This document shows positions 4,680-5,516 of a DNA stretch of 5,516 nucleotides, piece by piece. The DNA comes from Magnetospira sp. (GTDB taxonomy: Bacteria > Pseudomonadota > Alphaproteobacteria > Rhodospirillales > Magnetospiraceae): contig JANQGL010000096.1 in the NCBI GenBank assembly GCA_028277325.1, positions 1 through 5,516 on the forward strand. The letters run 5' to 3'. Positions within the stretch are counted from its first letter, which is position 1. Each line of letters starts with the position of its first letter. The notes below the pieces were generated by a model, which saw only the letters and a program-made list of their open reading frames with translations, had not been told where the DNA came from and searched no databases. A program made the position numbers and the translations under genes.

Positions 4680-5516
4680 ATGCCCGACCCGTCCCTCCCG
4701 CCCGGCCGCCGCGAGGCCGTCGTTCTCGGCGACACCCAGCGCACCGACTGCGGCGCCCGGATGCTGCGCGAGTTGGCCGGGGGCCTGGCCCGGGCCGGGG
4801 TGCCGGCGCACCTGCGGGTGTATGGCGGCGGCGACTTCGCGGCCTTCCTGGACGGCATCGGCGACCTGTGGCGCGACATCGCGGCACGCCGCGCGCGGCC
4901 GTTCCTGGTCGACCTCCAGGCCCGCTACCCGATCGGCCGGCTGCCCCGCTTCTCGGCCGTGCTCGACCACCCGCTGATCCATCCCTACCTGCGCGAGGTG
5001 CCGCCCGACACCCTGTTGGGCGTGGTCGACGAATCGCACCTCGACCTGGACGGCTACAGTTCCGCCCCGGCGGTGTTCTTCCCGCACGGCGGCCCGCCGG
5101 CCGAGCCCGACCCGCCGCGGTTCGCCGACCGGCCGATCCCGATCCTGGTCGCCGGCGGTCTGGCCGGACGGCCCGGCGGACCGTTGTGGCGCGACCGCCT
5201 GGACCCCCTGGCCCCGGAGGTGCGGGCGGTCGTCGAGGCGGCGGTTCACGGCGTCGCGGACCACGGCATCGATCCCTACGCGGCCCTGCTGGCGGCGGCC
5301 GAACGGCGCGGCTGGCCGGCCGAGCGGCTGGCCTGGCGCTCCCTGTGCGGGCTGATCGGACTGATCGTCAACCTGGCCCAGGGGGTATGCCGGCATCGGG
5401 TCCTGCGCGGCCTGCGCGACCTGCCGCTGACCGTCGCCGGCGCGGTCGAGGACGGGTTCCTGGACCCGCCGCCGGCCGACCTCGCGCTCACCGGCCCGAT
5501 CGACTACGGCGCGGTG
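4680..5516 (+). CDS. Putative GT-B-type glycosyltransferase (CgeB-like), N-terminal 279 residues, cut by right edge
   Basis: The frame is open from ATG 4680 to the last base with no stop. The product begins with a Rossmann-like strand and helix (EAVVLGDTQ at 12-20, then MLRELAGGLARAGVPAHL). It continues with VLDHPLIHP (94-102), GVVDESH (114-120) and FFPHGG (133-138), and reaches LTVAGAVEDGF and LTGPIDYGAV (270-279). This order resembles CgeB/DUF3880-type glycosyltransferases, where a D-H-P motif and a Phe/Leu-Pro-His-Gly motif precede a GT-B C-terminal domain starting with a GPxxYxxV-like segment. I cannot name a substrate; flagellin or surface polysaccharide modification would be typical. 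There is no signal peptide or obvious membrane anchor. An in-frame ATG at 4650 lies inside the terminator stem and is less likely; the ribosome binding site at 4680 is weak (AGG at 4670-4672). The coding frame is well supported; the function is tentative. Confidence 0.6.
   Translation, partial: MPDPSLPPGRREAVVLGDTQRTDCGARMLRELAGGLARAGVPAHLRVYGGGDFAAFLDGIGDLWRDIAARRARPFLVDLQARYPIGRLPRFSAVLDHPLIHPYLREVPPDTLLGVVDESHLDLDGYSSAPAVFFPHGGPPAEPDPPRFADRPIPILVAGGLAGRPGGPLWRDRLDPLAPEVRAVVEAAVHGVADHGIDPYAALLAAAERRGWPAERLAWRSLCGLIGLIVNLAQGVCRHRVLRGLRDLPLTVAGAVEDGFLDPPPADLALTGPIDYGAV

Noticed and set aside
3320..4879. 519-codon minus-strand open frame over cbbP
   Set aside because: It is antisense to a phosphoribulokinase with all catalytic residues; absence of stops reflects high GC content.

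Overview
This 5.5-kb stretch is GC-rich and reads as chromosomal DNA of an alphaproteobacterium, probably Rhodospirillales-like. Four things point there: an alphaproteobacterial-type vitamin B12-dependent ribonucleotide reductase, a bacterial NDUFA12 homologue of complex I, the neighbourhood NDUFA12 - mlaD - DUF2155 (familiar in that class), and a phosphoribulokinase implying a Calvin cycle. No mobile element, CRISPR array, tRNA or rRNA is visible, and nearly all the coding content belongs to known families.

Layout. Positions 1-951 (minus strand) hold the first 317 residues of class II ribonucleotide reductase NrdJ, which runs off the left edge. Positions 952-1574 are a long divergent intergenic region. 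It carries a near-consensus NrdR box, a possible second box 32 bp away, an exact 11-bp direct repeat resembling DnaA boxes, a cluster of GANTC sites, and a terminator-like hairpin inside the presumed nrdJ leader. Positions 1575-3309 (plus strand) form a compact probable operon: NDUFA12-family protein, two tandem MCE/MlaD proteins, and a secreted DUF2155 protein. Positions 3310-3703 are non-coding and contain two inverted-repeat structures and a plausible promoter. Positions 3704-4597 encode phosphoribulokinase (GTG start, strong ribosome binding site), closed by a convincing intrinsic terminator at 4631-4669. From 4680 a further plus-strand gene runs off the right edge; it looks like a GT-B/CgeB-type glycosyltransferase, but this is tentative.

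How the genes work together. They are mostly separate functions side by side: deoxynucleotide supply (nrdJ), respiratory complex I (NDUFA12 homologue), envelope phospholipid transport (MlaD proteins) with a secreted partner of unknown function, and carbon fixation (cbbP). I see no clear novel system. The parts most worth a second look are the nrdJ control region, the mlaD duplication, and the structured non-coding DNA upstream of cbbP.
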